Shown here: positions 23,171-35,339 of the stretch, in pieces
Layout: every line of letters starts with the position of its first letter
Numbering within the stretch: the stretch's first letter is position 1
Assembly (NCBI GenBank): GCA_032871835.1
Contig: CM065301.1
Span: forward strand, 33,488,405-33,552,404
DNA from: Dipteronia dyeriana
Taxonomy: Eukaryota; Streptophyta; Magnoliopsida; Sapindales; Sapindaceae
Reading direction: 5' to 3'
DNA: 64,000 bases
Made by a program: the position numbers and the translations under genes
Notes under the pieces: model-generated
Databases searched by the model: none
Told to the model about the DNA's origin: nothing
Seen by the model: the letters and a program-made list of their open reading frames with translations, nothing else

Positions 23171-25321
23171 AGATTAATTGACGTATATTAAAAGTATCGT
23201 ACATTTTTTTGTGACGATTAAACTAGCGTCGAATTGAATCTGCAAGATCTTCCCATCCAATCACGAATGTGAATCACCTAGGAGTGTGAGCTCCCTTTCT
23301 TTTAATTGTATACCTGAGATGGAAACAAACAAAATCTTATTCTTTGTTAGTCACAATAATCCACCAAGAGAAAACCCAAAAACGTCCGGTCACTTGTGAA
23401 TTATCAATCTATTTGATTGAAACTCGTGTGAATCTTGATTCGATGTTGTACACAAAACCGTTTGATGTAAAGGCTACTAGTGCACTATAAAAAACAAAAC
23501 GTTCCTCTATTATCTTCTCCTTGGCCGAATTCAATACACTATATCCAGGAGTGGACGAAGTTTTTTTTTTATGACTATGAAAAAACAAATAAAAAACAAC
23601 TTCTCACTCCAAAAATTAGGTCTTGGTTGAAATTTTATATATGAGTATTTATAGGAGGCCGAAAATCCTCCTAGAAAGAAGATTTCTACTTCACCAAGAC
23701 TCCTATAAAAATTTGGATTCAATCCTCTTAAAAATAGGATTTATTTTACACACCAAGACTTCTAATCCAACTCAAATAGTGTATTTATTTAATAACCAAT
23801 TATTGAATATAAATTAAATTGTGACTAAATCAAAAACTTCCTAATTTGACCAATTGTCAATTAGAGTCCTAATAGAAATCAAATAAATAAATTCCTTTTA
23901 ATTATCTACTTATCAAATATAATATTTGATACTTATCATAGTAACAACAATAATATGACTCTAGGAGATCTTCTCCTATTAGAAAAAAGATTATGACTTT
24001 TAATTAAATAATAAATTAATTAACAAATTAATTTATTTCTATTTAATTAAATAATAAAATAAAAAACAATATAATTAGCTATTATATATAGCCTTAGCCG
24101 CCCAAGCAAATATATATGGGCCAAATATTGTTTTTCCTATTTTATTAAATCCATTGGACTTAATTAAAAAGTCCACATGTGAACTAGACTCATTCTTACT
24201 AAAAGAAACAAGTCCACATGCCTTAATATAATTCTAGATGGACCCATAAATTGTAATATATCAAGTGATTCATGCAAGTTTGTGTGGATTGGGGATCTTG
24301 GCAAGATATCTAAATTTAAGCTCCAGTAGACTTAACCAATCACAATTAACAAATGATTCATTTAGGTCCGATATATTAATTTTAGTTCATTTCACTAAAG
24401 AATTAAATTTGAACTCTTAAATAAAGATAAAATAAGTTAATAATGCTCATTCATACCCTAGACAATCTTAATGGAGAAAGTGTATCCTCGTGAAGAATAC
24501 CAGTAATCGTCAATAGTTCATAGACCGCCTATAGCTCTCCAAGTTACCATATTTACTTATATGACCACATTTTGAACTTGAATATTTTGACTTATACAAA
24601 AGCCATATTTCAATAAACACTATTGAAACTTAACGTTAAGATTTAATATCCAATACCTCAAAATATTCATATGATGATATTCTACTCTCATTAAATAAAT
24701 GTAGTCACGATGTCCATATCTCTAAATGAAGTCTTTTATGGATTAACAAATGAATACCACCAAACTATCGAGGATATACTATGCTATATAATCGTACTCA
24801 TTAATAGCTCAAATGATAACACTTGCAACCATATGTCCATCATTTGTCTCAGGATTGAGATAGACTCTCTGATTGTCTTCAAGTGAAAACTTTTATCCAT
24901 TAACGGTTCTAGATAAAGTATTTCACTGTGATCCAATTCAATGCACCAAGTGCACTAAATTCTTTTACCCAAAGACACCACACTTTGATGATTTTAGACT
25001 CATCATAACACATTTGATCTCACTCAAATGCTAGTAAAAGAATCTACAGCTTTAACAAGATAAAGATACCCAACCTTTATGTTAAGTTGTGAATATTATT
25101 CAATACTAACTAAAGAATTGTGTCTACATCATACATATCTAGATGTACGAACAATTCTTCTTTTCTCACAGTCTTTTGACCTTATGATTCCTTACTTTTG
25201 ATAATTATAATAATTAAACTATAAATGCTATAAGATTTGTTAAACTAGAAATCACTTTTATTAATATGAAAAGATTGTCCAATACATTATTACACTCTTG
25301 CTATCGAGCATAATCTCAATA
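23171..25321 (-). repeat. C1-B 5' LTR (3' end deleted)
   Basis: This is a C1 LTR collinear with 60564-62763 on the opposite strand. It runs from attaattgacgtat near 23175 to the mutated terminus tctcaata at 25321, which is followed by TSD copy AAAAT. It lacks the last ~110 bp of the LTR and the adjoining PBS. No gene is present; the short open frames at 23531-23817 are LTR sequence. Confidence 0.7.
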
Positions 25322-25326
25322 AAAAT

Positions 25327-25980
25327 ATCTTGATCTACACGTGGATAAGGTTCTACCGACACAAATATGTGAGTTGGAACTCGCAGCTTGAAGTCACAGA
25401 TCTTGCTCTGCTAGTTGTAACTCGCAGATTTCAATGGTGGTGGAATTTTGGGCAACTTCTGCGATGTGGATCTGTGAGTTAGAACTCGTAGATCTGGTAG
25501 CCGCCTTGTTTATGCTGGCTTGAAATCTCAGTCTCCTCTGGTGTGAATCTGCGACTTTAATCTGCAAGTTAGAACTCGCAGTCTGAATATCACATATGGA
25601 TCTGCTGGCATGAGGTTGTAGTCTGACTTGACAGAATCTTCTAGGAGACATTTGCGACATTGATCTGTATGGTAGAACTCACAGTCTCATCTGGTAACTA
25701 TCAGCTACTTGGTCCTTCTGGTTGATGTCGCGGTTTGAAGTAGCAGTTCTCTTTGGGTAACATCTGTGAGTTAGAACACGCAGTCCTCTTCTAAAAACCC
25801 AAATTAAACTCTTTTTTCTTCATTTTGCCTTCAAAGCATCACTTTAAGCTCAAACACCTAACTTTTGGGAAATGAACCTACATAAGGCTCAAACACATAT
25901 TATATACACAAAAATGCTCAAAATCGAGAACAAAAGCTAGGAATAAGAAGCCTAAAATAGGTACATAAATGTATCGATTA
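25327..25980 (+). repeat. LTR L3, right part
   Basis: This continues L3 past the C1 block. The tail (ctacataaggctcaaacaca near 25872, caaaagctaggaa near 25931, ending atcgatta at 25980) parallels the L2 tail (ctacacaaggcttacaaaca, taaaagctagaaaa, ending ccgatca at 15221). An internal run of variants of tctgcgagttagaactcgcag between 25380 and 25790 gives a repeated pattern. Immediately after 25980 the sequence becomes hAT transposase, so L3 lies in or against that gene. Confidence 0.6.
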
Positions 25981-28909
25981 GCAATTACAGGCACGTATTG
26001 AAGCTATAAAAAATAAAATGGTTAGACTATTATAAGAAGTTTCCAACATTTTTTTTTTCATTGCGTTTTGATCCACGTTGTAAATTAGAAAATTTGTCTA
26101 ATTATTTAACTCTTTATTATGGTTGTTTAGAAATAGATGTAGATATTAATAGTTATCGTTCTAAAATTAAGATATGAAAGTGCTCTAAAAACGTCTGTGT
26201 TTATAAACCTAGAGGGGGGTGAATAGGTTTTAATCAAGTCATTACCAATTTTTCTTGATTAATCAATATTTAAAATTCACCCAATAAAACAAACATACAA
26301 CATCAAGTGTAAAGTGTGGAAATATAAATAACACAAGATGTATACGTGAAAACCCTCAAAATGGGAAAAACCATCGGCTGTTAAGTGCGCCACACTCGGT
26401 CACAGAAATCCACTATATGAATAAAAGGTTACACCCTCAAGTGATACTCGGACTCTCACTCTTGACAACACCAGGCTATGGACACCGCCACTCACAACTC
26501 TTGGTTCAATCCCTAGTGATATCCCCTGATCCACTACTCTTGGCGTGAGCACCTCCTACTCTACCCCTCAGGTCTTTTACTGTGGATACCCGACCAATTG
26601 CTTGCCAACCTACCCTTGGTTGCAAGGCTTCTCTTGCTTGTGCAACTTCACACCGAAGCCATAAGACTTTGACTCAACGAAGAGTATATGGTGTAAGTGT
26701 ATATATGACACTATGCTCAAATGCAATTATGTGTAAGACTAAACACAAAATGCTTAACTAGATGTAGATAATGCAAGTAAACATCATAGTTATCAAACAA
26801 TGCCTACATGCCCATACCAAGGACTCAATTAGATGTGTAGATAAAATCTAACAACCTAATTGTTAATAAAAGTCCAACCAACACAAGTTGTCACAACAAA
26901 TAATCAAGGGCTTTGCAATCAAGAAATGCAATCAATGAGGCATACACATAAATGTTCATAAACTAGACTAGATGTACAAAGTCAACCTAATCATCAATTA
27001 TGTATACATGAACATTCATGGATTAGCTATTTAGGCATAAATGACCTAATAATGCAAGCTATCATAATACAAACCCCAAACATGTCATAATTTCAATAAA
27101 TATGCAATTAATATGAAGAAATGCTAATTTAAGCAATAAATGACATGTCTTGGTAAGCTAGAACAATAAATGAACAACAATGGTGGTTCTACTTACCAAT
27201 CAATGAAAACTCATGCTTGGAATGATGCTTGAATGCAAGATGAAGATGAGTTTGGGGATAACAAAGCTTGAAGCTTTCTCTCTCTAATGGAGGTTCTCTC
27301 ACTCTAAAGATGGGTTCTTTGAGCTCTAAAAAGGCAAGGAAGAAGAAGAGAACATATATAAAGAAGCCCTACACAAAACGGCATCGTTTTGAACTTGGGA
27401 GACAAAGTCTCGCACGATCGCTGTGCATGCCACAGCCTAGGCAAGTGTCCAGACCACGGTCTATGCAGCATGGAACATCTGGACATTACCGCTGCCTAGG
27501 TCGTTGGTTAGGCATGGCACCAACAGCTGTCTAGGCCACGATACACACCAAACAGCACAACAGCTCGAGTTTCGAGCGACCCAAAACATGATCAAACGAC
27601 ATTCAAACCTTTTATATAATATACCGTTGGAAAGATATGGAAGTATAATTTCTACTTCATTTTACAAAACATGATTTGGATGTCTATAAAAAAAGTTATG
27701 GTCATTTTAGTAACCAAAGGTCAGAAACAGACAACAACAGAGATGCCCTATTTTTGTGATCATTTTGGAGATTTCAAAACCAATCCAAACTGTCATAAAA
27801 TATTACGAATATCATACCGTTGAAAAGGTATGGGTGTCTAGTTTGTACAAAAAAATTCAAAACTCATTTTGAATCATTTTATAAAAAGATATGGTCACAA
27901 GACCATACAAAGATCAGTTTTAAAAAATATTAAATCATTGAAATACACTCTTTTGAAACTTGACATTTTACTCCATATAACCAAACCAAGAGAAGAATGA
28001 GACATTCTCATATGGTCACTCAACGTGCTAAAACAAGCACACCATCGTGCAAGTGTGAACACAACACAATATCACACTTAAATCTATAAATGAAGTGCAA
28101 GTGTGATTGTGAAGAGATGCACACATATAAACAATATCAACACAAATGCAAGATCAACAAGGCATGCATGAGGTGTGTGTGTGTGCACCTAAACTCTTCA
28201 AGAGGCGGAGTCAAGTGAATATACCTTTTGCTCTTGAAGTCATGGAGATGCTTGGAAGCTTGCCAATTTGGACCTAAGCTACCCATTATACAATCATCCT
28301 CAATGTGGTGTGGTTTGTCATGAAATAAGCCAATCATAAAATCAAGGTCCTTACAAGATATTATTTTATGAGTTATATGATGAATATTATAGAGTTTATG
28401 GTTTATCACTGAACATTAATGTTCCACAAACTCAAACTTCATCCAATACTCGATCCTCTAGATTTTTGGGGTTAGGGTCTCGACAGTTATCCCAAAAGAC
28501 CAAAAAATTACGAGCTTCTTCTTCTTTTTCTTCTTCATGCTCGACCTCATATTCTGAGATTAAAAATTATCACAATACCAGTTTTGAGTTTATGGGAGAC
28601 AGTGATGTTGAACAATTTGATATCCTACATAGGTGGAGGGAACATGAAAAGCACTTCCCAATCTTGGCTATTATAGCTTAACAAATTCTTGGAACACCAG
28701 TTTCTACAGTGGCCATGGAACAAGAGTTTATCACCGGTGGAAATACTTTGGACGCAAGACGTTCGGTTTTGAGTTCAAAATCAATTCAAGTCCAAGTTTG
28801 TGTTGATGATTAGACCAAGGCGTAAAACAGACAACAAGAACTCGAACAAGAAGCACTCTACGATTTATTCGACGATGACCACACCACTGGAATGGAAGGT
28901 AGCGATTAG
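25981..28909 (+). pseudogene. hAT transposase C-terminal pseudogene, split by solo LTR
   Basis: Left part 25981-26174 encodes DYYKKFPTFFFSLRFDPRCK and LSNYLTLYYG, the conserved FDPRxKL region of Ac/hAT transposases, with one frameshift near 26010. After the LTR, 28356-28909 continues in frame with YDEYYRVYG, a Ser-rich linker, then the dimerisation domain (EQFDILHRWREHEKHFPILA, ILGTPVSTVAMEQEFITGGN, LDARRSVLSSKS). The frame ends with TAG at 28907-28909. In-frame stops occur at about 28679, 28812 and 28824. The N-terminal BED zinc finger and first catalytic part are not present; L3 abuts the left edge. This is a dead transposase of cut-and-paste type. Confidence 0.8.
26175..28355. mobile_element. 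2.2-kb solo LTR inserted in hAT pseudogene
   Basis: Termini are TGAAAGTGC and CCTTACA, with 5-bp duplication AGATA at 26170-26174 and 28356-28360. Removing the element plus one TSD copy restores the hAT reading frame. It contains the cctagaggggggtgaatagg motif near 26209, often seen in plant LTR elements, and no coding frame I can support. The open frame at 27268-27534 is in a GC-richer patch and has no recognised domain. No PBS, polypurine tract or second LTR was seen, so a solo LTR is the simplest reading. Family not identified. Confidence 0.75.
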
Positions 28910-30272
28910 TTACAGTCCTAACTCCCAAATCACTTCATGTTGTCACTGAACTGGCAATAAAAGGCAAGAGAATTACTTGGTCTTTGATTCTTCTGAATCC
29001 CAAGAGGATACGTAAGCAACTTAATTGTGGTACAAATTAAGTGCAAGACCAAGTCAAAAATTTTAGTCTTATTTCAATTTATTTTTTAGTGTTTTATATA
29101 TTTATTTTATTTTAATTTCGACATACCCAATAAATTTGTTTACAACTTCACATCATTGTATGTCTAATAAATTTTTTTAGTATGTAATATTTTAAAAAAG
29201 GAGGAACTGAATCGTCTTGAACCGGAGAATTGGACCAGAACCAGGGGAATGACTAGTTGCTGGTGTGGTAAGTGCAGTCGGACCAATAGGTCTGCTTGTG
29301 AATCGTTTTTAAAAGCTTTTGATCGTCTCATCTTAGCAATCTAGTTATACATGTCCTTCTGAGTGAATCATATTTGAAGTATCCCTCTTTCTGGTCAACC
29401 ATGTACTCAAATATTTGACAATCTCATATGAAGTTTTTACACATGGCATCAATTTGGGAATAGTCACCAACATCTACAATTCTGTTAGATCGATGGTATG
29501 AAACCTCACGAAACTTTGCTAGTTTGTGGGAATAATTATCGATGAATACCCATAACGTTGCACTTTAACATATGACTATCTAAGCAAACTAAGAAACAAG
29601 CTTTGCAATTATGTCTTGTCTGTAGCCTTGGCCTGTGTTTCCTATTTTTATTGGTCATAAACTCCTCCCGTCTTGATCTCTGCTTATCACAAACCCACTT
29701 TCTCAATCTTCACTCTATCCCTAATATAATAGTATCCATCCTTATTTTAAATGGAGTAGATCGTTATGGATATCCATATCCATTGAATGGTGAGAGCTTG
29801 GGTATGAGATATGGATCCCCAACTAGTTATATTGGCAAGGATATGTTGACAAATATCTATTTCTGATTTTTTTGAAATTGATATTTGGTTATGGGTGCCG
29901 ATATTGACACCCTTAAAAAGTATTTGTACATCCATATTTTATTAAAAAAATTAATTACAAAAATATTCAAATACAAATTTACCAATAAGGACAAACTTTA
30001 ATTAAAAATAAACCATATACTATATATATACTCATTAATTACACCCATATTTTCAACTACATTTTTTTATTAAAAAAAACCTTCCTTTAAAAAAAAACCT
30101 ATGATAAACCTTGACATATCGTAAACCCTAATTTTCATGATAAACCCTAATTAAACTCTAATTTTATTTCATATATCAAGCTTTATTATCATCACATGGT
30201 TATCATATTTGTTTTGTCACATGGTTATCATATTTGTTTTGTCTTTCTTTTATGTATAGTTATGAACTCTAT

Positions 30273-30320
<48 letters not shown>

Positions 30321-30770
30321 ATGATAGCTGATAATATTTTTATTTTATTTTTAATATAGCTGTATAAATGAGAAAATTCCTAATTGAAAATCTCTTGACC
30401 CCATATACGGTTCAACATATTCCTTTTTATATGGCCTTTACAATAGAGATATTTTCAAAAATAAATTGGATCATCGTTAAAAGAAGATTTAATTTCAAAA
30501 GTAATATGATTTTTTTATATAAATTGTGCTCAATAGTAATTTAAGAGTGTAAATAATATATATTAAAATGAATAAATTTATTTCAATAAAAGTACTATTG
30601 GTATTAGGATAAGTACTTATAGTAATATTTATTTTTTAAATTTTAGAAATGAGTGTACTCAAAAAATTGGATATGCTAATAAGTTTTATGCGTATCAATA
30701 TCCGCACTCTTTAGTTATTCATATCTTATCCGATTCAAGTAATACCTACATATCTTCTTTTATGGTGACC
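28910..30770. other. AT-rich intergenic stretch with degenerate repeats
   Basis: No gene is supported. 28910-29250 is probably the non-coding 3' end of the hAT copy. 29750-29930 has repeated ggatatccatatcc-like words ending near cgatattgacaccc, and 30655-30735 has related words, resembling subterminal repeats of a non-autonomous hAT element; this is a weak call. Stretch 29940-30650 is poly-A/T rich with an (AT)n run. Confidence 0.35.
30278..30318. repeat. (AT)n microsatellite
   Basis: About 20 AT dinucleotides lie in intergenic DNA. Confidence 0.95.
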
Positions 30771-30939
30771 AAAGTCTTGAGGTAAATTATTGCATTCTCA
30801 CTGGTACAAATTCTTTGAAAATCTTCTCCATCTTGTCTAAGTGCTGAGACACGCTCGTCCCCTCTTGCATCTTGCTTGGAAAAAACCGTTGTCGAATAAA
30901 CAAGAAACTTCATGTTTACCATTGTCACTGGTTATGAAT

Positions 30940-32430
30940 CGCAACAAATTCTATCAAGTTAATAAACTAGAAATCAATCAAATAATTTTTGTCTTGTCCT
31001 GCTCTTGGATAACTGTTACAAGATTTTTCCACAAGAGTAAAGTATTTAGGGGAAATTTCAATTTAGTCCCTGACTTTTCTGAAAACATCATTTTTTATTC
31101 ATCTTTCCATTTTTAGCTCAATCTGGTCCCTACTTTTGTAATTAGCAATTAGTTAAACTTGTTAACACCATACATTGTGTTGGAAAATCGTTCCCACGTA
31201 GCAATGTGGAACCATAAATGGACGTCACACATTTGTGAGGTGTGTGATTAGGCTTCGTGAGCTCGTTAGAATAGCTTGTTCACAAAGTTTACTGGAAATC
31301 ACAATCTATAGGTTCGATCCCCACAGACGGCGCTACTGTTAACACCATAAATTGTGTTAAACATAATTGGAAGAAATCTCTTGGAGAGAGTTTCTTGAGA
31401 GGATTTTCTGGGTTGAATTTAGCAGAACTTCGTTTCTTTGGAAGAGAAGAAGAAACTATGGTGAGTTCTAGAAAATCAGACAGAGCTTCATATAGATTTA
31501 TGACAAAAATTGAATGTTGGAATCGATGTCAGCGAGGGGGTGACAATCATCTTCCGATGTTCGAAGAAAAAGCTCTGGTCATTGGTAAAACAACCAGATA
31601 AGTTGCTTGTAGAAAAATATAGGAAATAACTTGGGAAGTTTTATTAAGACTCAAGGTCTATTTATAGTACATTCTTTTTGGTTCTAGAATATTCGATATT
31701 CATTCTGGACAGAGGGAAAAATCTTGCATCCAAGTGCCATTTTTGCTTTGGGCGACATGGCGACCCTTCTTTTTTTGATGCTGATGTGGGCGACAGGGAT
31801 TGGATCCTGGTTATTGGCCCATGTGATCATGTTGACCTATCATCTAGAAGGTTCCCCATTCTGTTTGTTGCAAAATATCTGAAGCAGTTCCTCCTTAATT
31901 CAAATTTTTGGCTCACGCCATTTTGTGAAGGGTGGAGATCTTATTCCTTTTAACAATAAACCGTTTTTGTCATTATCCTCTCAACATGTTGATGTAGGCC
32001 CCTTTTTTTTTAGGTTTTTCTTCCCTTTTTTGTCCTTATCCATATTTTTCTTTCGTGGTTGATTTCTTTTAACAAATGGTTCTTCTAGAGCCTATATCTC
32101 CTGGGTGTCTTTTAACATCGGGTTCTTCTAGAGGCTATATCTCCTAGTATCGTCCTAATGGAGAGCCTACTTAGAGTTATGGATTAGTTTGAGCCAACTT
32201 GGGCTAAAGTCTTGGAGTTTCAACAAATTATATTAAGTCAAGGACCTAGAATTCAATCAAATGATTTTTATCTAGTTCTGCTCTCGGATAACTGTACCAA
32301 GATTTTTCCACAAGCATAAAGTATTTAGGGGAAATTTCAATTTAGTCTGATTTTTCTGGAAACATCACTTTTTTATTCAACGTTCCATTTTTATTGCAGT
32401 CAGCCGTTAGTTAAACTTAACGGTTTAAGG
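30940..32430. repeat. Direct repeat pair flanking a ~1.05-kb unknown segment
   Basis: Segments at about 30960-31158 and 32235-32425 are similar and in the same orientation (ggataactgt near 31008 and 32286; tatttaggggaaatttcaat near 31049 and 32327; ttagttaaactt near 31150 and 32408). Between them, 31160-31181 and 31337-31358 are near-identical 22-bp words starting tgttaacaccata, with ccccacagacggcgcta just before the second. At 32080-32150 a ~55-bp unit containing gttcttctagag is tandemly doubled. None of the open frames here (31395-31601, 31678-31953) shows a known domain. Confidence 0.45.
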
Positions 32431-32689
32431 AGTATTATGGTCTTATAACACAACTTTAAAAAAAAAATTGGCAAGTGTCCTTTTAAAAAAAAAATTACAA
32501 GTTATAAATACATAATTAAAGGGTGTATGATCTTGTTAATTTTATTCGGCCGATAAACTTATTCAGATCACTTTGATTTGTCTCCATTAGAAAATCATTT
32601 AGAGAAAACAAAACATTTGCTTAGAGAATACCATGGTTCAACGACTCATAATTTGAGCCTTATATATACACACACGAGAGAAAACCAAA

Positions 32690-35225
32690 ACTAGTCATCC
32701 AAAATATTAGAATTTCATTTCTAATCACATACAAAATTTTAATTGTTAATCACCACATTTTTAAAAAATTACCTCAATACCCATATATAAAACCCCTAAA
32801 AACGAAAAACATCAGTGGAGATAAATTGGAACAATCGAGAAATAGAAAACAGAGAGGAAGACGTGTTGTCGGCAAGAGAGAATAGAGTGCCGTCGCCTTC
32901 GCCAGAGCAGTCGAAAGAGAAGAGGTCTTCGTCTCCAAAGAAACCGAAAGAGAAGAGGTCACCGTCGCATCCTAGAGACAACCCCATCAATCGTCGTAGA
33001 AGATTGTTTCTCGGTTTGTAGGTATGGTTTTCTCTTCCCAATTATCGTTTTTTATTTCGATTTCTTGTTAAGAACATATTTATGGAACTTGGTTGTTGGA
33101 AATGTATCAATTTTTTGGGTTGATTGAGTTTTGGGCTGGCATTTTGTATAAATTGGGATTGAATTTTGGAGTTTGGTTTGAATACAAACTAAAACTCAAC
33201 CAAAATGGTGAATGCTGGACTTGATAGGTTTTGTTTCTGTTGGACTGTATGTATTTGCTTGTGCTTTGTTTTGTTTCTGTTTGCTTTGCTCGGTTTTGTT
33301 CTTTCTTTGTTTGTTGTTATCATTTATCTGTTGTTTTGCTTTTAACATATTGATATTTGTTGAATAAAAAAAATGGTGAATGCTTTCAAAAACTTGAAAT
33401 CTTGGCTTAATACTTGAAATCTTTCCTTATATATTTCCCATGAAACTTGAAATCATACTTTAAGTTTATGGTATAAAAATTGAAATCATGTTTTAATTCT
33501 CTAGTATAAACTTGAAATCTTGCTTTAAATATGTAGCATAAAAATTGAAATCATGTTTTATCTCTGGTAAAAAACTTGAAATCTTCGGAAAACTTTTAAT
33601 GTTAATGCAGATGGCTAATGGTGGAGACAATTTGGTTTACAAGCATCTAAAGGAAAATTGGTTTGATGCTCGAGTGAAACCAGAATGATGAGGAGGAGAA
33701 CATGAGACGTAGTAGGAGAATTAGGGAGCTAGCAGCAGGGGTCGAACCCCTACATTGTCCCTAGGAAGGTGAAGGACATGATTTACATAAGAAGGAATTC
33801 CCGGAGATGTTAAAATATCAAAACTTATTTCAGTACAGTATTTTGAGTTGCTAAATTGTGAGTTGACAGGGTAAGTCAACTAATACCATTGCTAACTTGT
33901 ATTTTGCTAAATTGCTAAAAAGATAGAATTAATTACCTGACGTCAGATATTTTGAATTGGATTTGTTAAAACTTGAAATCGCATTTTAAATCTGTAGCAT
34001 CAAACTTGAAATATTTTACAAAAATATGAAATCAAACTTTAAATATGTGGCATACAACTTGAAATCTTTTATAAACTTAAAATCTTACCAAAAAAACTTG
34101 AAATCTAGAATCTTGAAAAAAACTTGAAATATTCATCTGATAACCAACAATCCAACAATTCAGATGTCAGACATTTTAAAAACTTGAAAAATGACTAGTT
34201 AGAGTAATTAAACAAGCTTCTCGTAAAACCCAAGTAGTCAATACTAAAACATAAACTTACAAGTATCGATAAAGTTCTCCAAATGTATTACATCATTCAA
34301 GGCTCTAACAAAATTGATGAATTGGTATACCAAGTTCTCTAACTCCAAATAATTTAAATAAATCGACACCACCTCAATAAATGTATCACCTCCAAGATAT
34401 CGTAAATTATCTCACTGCCCACCATAGTTGATCATCAGTATGTAATCCTTTTACTAGGGAAAAATAATTGTAAGATTTCAAGTTTTTCAAAAATTTCAAG
34501 ATTAACATTTCACTTTTTATAAGGTATAAAATTTGAAATCATACTTTAAATATCTAGCATAAATCTCAACATTTCGATATTTTAAAAAATATTTTAAGTT
34601 TTGTCAACATTTCGAGATTTTATAGAAGATTTTAAGTTTTGTCAACAATTCGATTTTTTATAGAAGATTTCAAATTTTGACAACATTTTGAGTTTTTATA
34701 GAAGATTTCAAGTTTTTTTTTTTAACCAGTAAAACTTGATATCCTCTAAAAAAACATGAAACTTTATTTCATTCCATTCTTTATAAAAACACACAAAGTG
34801 ATGCAATAACGTTAAAATCATGTTAAAGCAATTATTTCAAACTCAATTAATTAACAAATGGAAGATATTTACACATCTTAAACCGATTCAGAGCAAATCA
34901 GAAAAGTTTTTCTTCATTCACTTCTTCGAACCTTTAAACCTTCAAACCTTCAAACCTTCAACTCTTCAAATGCGATTCCATGATTCCGTGTTTTTTGTCC
35001 TCTACTTTGTCGATTTGCAGGAATAACAATGGTGCGATTGTGTTTGATTTGCAAGAAACTACAGAGAAGAAGGAAGAAGAACGTATAGAGAAGAAGAAGG
35101 TAAAAAAATTAGAAAAATTATTTTAAGGGTATTTGAAAGTAGTTATTTACAATTAAAATTTCGTATGTGGTTAAAAACGAAATTCTCATGTTAGATGTGG
35201 TCATTTTTAATAATTTCCACTATAC
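32690..35225. mobile_element. ~2.5-kb terminal-inverted-repeat DNA element, MULE-like
   Basis: The left end at about 32700-32790 (agaatttcatttctaatcac, then aaattttaattgttaat) matches the reverse complement of the right end at about 35115-35225 (agaatttcgtttttaaccac, then aaattttaattgtaaat). This gives imperfect inverted repeats of roughly 85-100 bp. Inside, an acttgaaatc motif recurs many times at 33385-34130, and its reverse complement recurs at 34470-34720. A 68-codon Arg/Ser/Lys-rich frame lies at 32815-33021. No transposase is present, so the element is non-autonomous. Exact ends and TSD were not fixed; Mutator-like is the best guess. Confidence 0.5.
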
Positions 35226-35339
35226 CACTATATATACACATGTATTTTTCTGATGGAACTATAAAGGTATGTAAAGCAATTTTTCTACTAATACATATCA
35301 CTACACATTTATCATCTATATTATTATGATTAAAGTTAT

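Larger units (their letters stand above)
6547..25321 (-). mobile_element. Nested Ty1/copia block (C1-B containing C1-A and L2)
   Basis: The block is bounded by C1 LTR termini (tgtagg at 6547; mutated terminus caata ending 25321) and by 5-bp direct repeats AAAAT at 6542-6546 and 25322-25326. Contents left to right: chimeric LTR 6547-9885, C1-A internal region 9886-17281, LTR 17282-20197, C1-B partial internal region 20198-23170, and C1-B 5' LTR 23171-25321. All coding is on the minus strand. Reading: C1-B inserted into L3, C1-A inserted into C1-B at 20197/20198, then a deletion between two LTRs on the left removed the RT part of C1-B. LTRs near 2.2 kb and an initiator-Met PBS suggest a Tork/Angela-like copia lineage, but that assignment is tentative. 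Confidence 0.7.

Noticed and set aside
27268..27534. 88-codon frame in a solo LTR
   Set aside because: No domain, lies in non-coding LTR sequence, and its composition follows a local GC-richer patch.
32815..33021. 68-codon Arg/Ser-rich frame as a host gene
   Set aside because: Short, inside an inverted-repeat element, no recognised domain, and the frame closes at once; kept only as a possible captured fragment.
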